NCBI RefSeq assembly: GCF_000423665.1
Contig: NZ_KE384069.1
Coordinates: forward strand, 485,588-549,587
DNA length: 64,000 nt
Direction: 5' to 3'
Source of the DNA: Solirubrobacter soli DSM 22325
GTDB lineage: Bacteria > Actinomycetota > Thermoleophilia > Solirubrobacterales > Solirubrobacteraceae
In this document: piece by piece, positions 62,806 to 64,000 of the stretch
Numbering within the stretch: position 1 is the first letter of the stretch
Layout of the letters: the number at the start of each line of letters is the position of its first letter
Made by a program: the position numbers and the translations under genes
Notes under the pieces: generated by a model
Seen by the model: the letters and a program-made list of their open reading frames with translations, nothing else
Databases searched by the model: none
Told to the model about the DNA's origin: nothing

Positions 62806-63563
62806 CCGGTGGGTGAGGCGTCGACGCCGCCGTCGACGACGATCCGCTGGCCGGTGACCATCGCGGCGCCGCACAGGAACCGCACGACCCTCGCCACGTC
62901 CGCCGGCTGCACCAGGCGCCCGAGCGGCTGCGTGGCATCGAGCGCGGACATGTCGTCGAGGCCGAGCTTGGCCTTGACCAGCTTCGCGCCCATGTCGGTG
63001 ACGACCAGGCCCGGCGCGACGATGTTGACGCGCACGCCGTTGGCCACCTCCTCGTTGGCCAGCGAGAGCGCGAGCGCCTCGAGCGCCGCCTTGGCCATGT
63101 TGTACGGCGCGCCGTTGGCCTTCATCTTGTTCAGCTCGGAGCTGGAGATCGCGATGACGTCGGCGCGCTCGGCGGCGCGCATCCCGGGCAGCAGGCGCTG
63201 GACGAGCCGGTGCGTGGCGAACGTGTGCGTCGCCATCACCTTGGTGACCTCGGCGGGGTCGGTGTCGGCGACCGGCAGGCCGCGGGAGGCGATCCCGGCG
63301 TTGGCGACGAGGAGGTCGACGGCGCCGAAGTGGGCGAGCGCCTCATCGGCGAGGCGGTCGACGTCGGCCGGCTCGGACATCGACGCCTGGATCGCGATCG
63401 CGCCGTTGCCGGCTTGGGCGACCACGTCCTGCGCGGCCTCCTCATCGCGGCGGTAGTTGACGATCACGCTCGCGCCCGCGCCCGCCAGCTCGAGGGCGAT
63501 CCCACGCCCGATCCCGCGGCTGGCGCCGGTGACGAGCGCGACCCGCCCGGCGAGCTCAGACAT
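62802..63563 (-). CDS. short-chain dehydrogenase/reductase 3
   Basis: A 253-residue SDR: RVALVTGASRGIGRGIALELAGAGASVIVNYRRDEEAA, LLVANAGIASRGLP, VIAISSSELNKMKANGAPYNMAKAALEALALSLA (catalytic Ser-Tyr-Lys) and IVAPGLVVTDMG, ending GQRIVVDGGVDASPTG. NADP preference is likely from NYRRDEE. It overlaps the upstream LLM gene by 8 bp and the thioesterase gene by 4 bp, so all three form one operon. Confidence 0.86.
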   Translation of the reverse strand: MSELAGRVALVTGASRGIGRGIALELAGAGASVIVNYRRDEEAAQDVVAQAGNGAIAIQASMSEPADVDRLADEALAHFGAVDLLVANAGIASRGLPVADTDPAEVTKVMATHTFATHRLVQRLLPGMRAAERADVIAISSSELNKMKANGAPYNMAKAALEALALSLANEEVANGVRVNIVAPGLVVTDMGAKLVKAKLGLDDMSALDATQPLGRLVQPADVARVVRFLCGAAMVTGQRIVVDGGVDASPTG

Positions 63564-64000
63564 GCGCCGTTTCGAGCAGCTGCCGGACCTCGCGCATCGC
63601 CTTGAACGAGTAGACGGAGAGGTTCGCGTCGGCGAACGGCGTGATGTTCCAGAGCACGACGTCGCGCAGCCCCGCCTGCTGGTAGGCGCGGATCTGCTCG
63701 GCGATCATCTCCGGCGTGCCCGCGAGCGTGTGCTCGCGCACGATGCCGCCGGGGATGTGGGAGACGATCCGCAACGCCTCCTCGCGGGTGACGGTCGTCG
63801 GCATGAAGCTGTGGAAGCCCGTACCGCCCTCGAAGGGCGAGGTGGAGCCGTGGCGCGCGTAGGTCTCCGCGGGCAGGTCGACGGCGGCGAAGAGCATGCG
63901 GGTCATCGGCTCGTCGCAGAGTCGTTCGAGCGTCTCCTCGTCGGGGGCGCAGATGACGTAGGCGAGCATCGACGGCGTGATCGCGTCGGGGTCGCGCCCA
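63556..64000 (-). CDS. LLM-class flavin-dependent oxidoreductase 3 (partial)
   Basis: The C-terminal 147 residues of a luciferase-like protein that continues past the right edge. The reading frame is open through 64000 (GRDPDAITPSMLAYVICAPDEETLERL at the edge side). TMIAEQIRAYQQAGLRDVVLWNITPF-type sequence, with GGIVREHTLAGTPEMIAEQ, is the end of F420- or FMN-dependent LLM enzymes of the Mer-like group, where the GTPEEI motif precedes the last helices. It is the first visible gene of the operon with the SDR and thioesterase. Confidence 0.8.
   Translation of the reverse strand, partial: GRDPDAITPSMLAYVICAPDEETLERLCDEPMTRMLFAAVDLPAETYARHGSTSPFEGGTGFHSFMPTTVTREEALRIVSHIPGGIVREHTLAGTPEMIAEQIRAYQQAGLRDVVLWNITPFADANLSVYSFKAMREVRQLLETAHV

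Overview
The window is 64 kb of very GC-rich, gene-dense DNA with many GTG starts, ATGA/GTGA stop-start overlaps and convergent genes whose stop codons overlap. Codon use, the many CoA-ester enzymes, the secreted proteins with Pro-Thr linkers and beta-sandwich tails, and leaderless promoters of the TANNNT type all suggest a soil actinobacterium. My best guess is the class Thermoleophilia (Solirubrobacter or Conexibacter-like); that assignment is inference from style, not from a marker gene. No rRNA, tRNA, CRISPR array or intact transposon was seen.

About 2.0-29 kb, 34-47.5 kb and 59.3-64 kb hold one large CoA-dependent catabolic system. It contains eight AMP-forming acyl-CoA synthetase-like proteins, two acyl-CoA dehydrogenases, two enoyl-CoA hydratases, a split MaoC hydratase pair, a 3-hydroxyacyl-CoA dehydrogenase, a thiolase, three short-chain dehydrogenases, three luciferase-like (LLM) flavin enzymes, two desaturase-like FAD enzymes, a ketosteroid-dehydrogenase-like flavoprotein, a three-part biotin-dependent carboxylase with a VOC epimerase-like protein, and a complete branched-chain-type ABC importer. 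Together they read as: import, CoA activation, oxidation and unsaturation, beta-oxidation, and carboxylation of a short acyl-CoA such as propionyl-CoA. The substrate is not shown by the sequence; a cyclic or branched compound (steroid-, terpenoid- or hydroaromatic-like) is my inference.

The strongest new observation is a repeated 18-bp operator-like palindrome with consensus CTACCAANCGNTTGGTAG. I find 11 copies in 10 places (2069, 10026, 10711, 12045, 16514, 18933, 35634, 37230, 39060, 39078, 60822), nearly all in promoters of this catabolic set, including the promoters of two adjacent paralogous TetR regulators (10093 and 10771). At several sites the palindrome runs into a TANNNT -10 element lying 6-8 nt before the start codon, so it would directly block leaderless transcription.

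Between and beside the catabolic blocks lie ordinary accessory genes. At 1-0.7 kb there is the end of a LiaF/DUF1707-like gene, a small secreted peptide and a truncated EamA transporter. At 5-10 kb there is a squalene-cyclase-like repeat protein, an M91-like zinc metallopeptidase, a secreted GH10 xylanase and a frameshifted CHAP/beta-propeller pseudogene. At 29-33.4 kb there are a hydroxyisobutyrate-dehydrogenase-like enzyme, secreted propeller-like proteins, a SUKH-like protein and a peptidoglycan-binding protein. At 47.5-59.3 kb there are a DUF899 protein, a MarR/EamA divergent pair with two palindromes centred on their start codons, a histidine kinase/response regulator with an ABC exporter, a secreted alpha/beta hydrolase, a second MarR gene with a triple operator, and a secreted glycine-rich protein.
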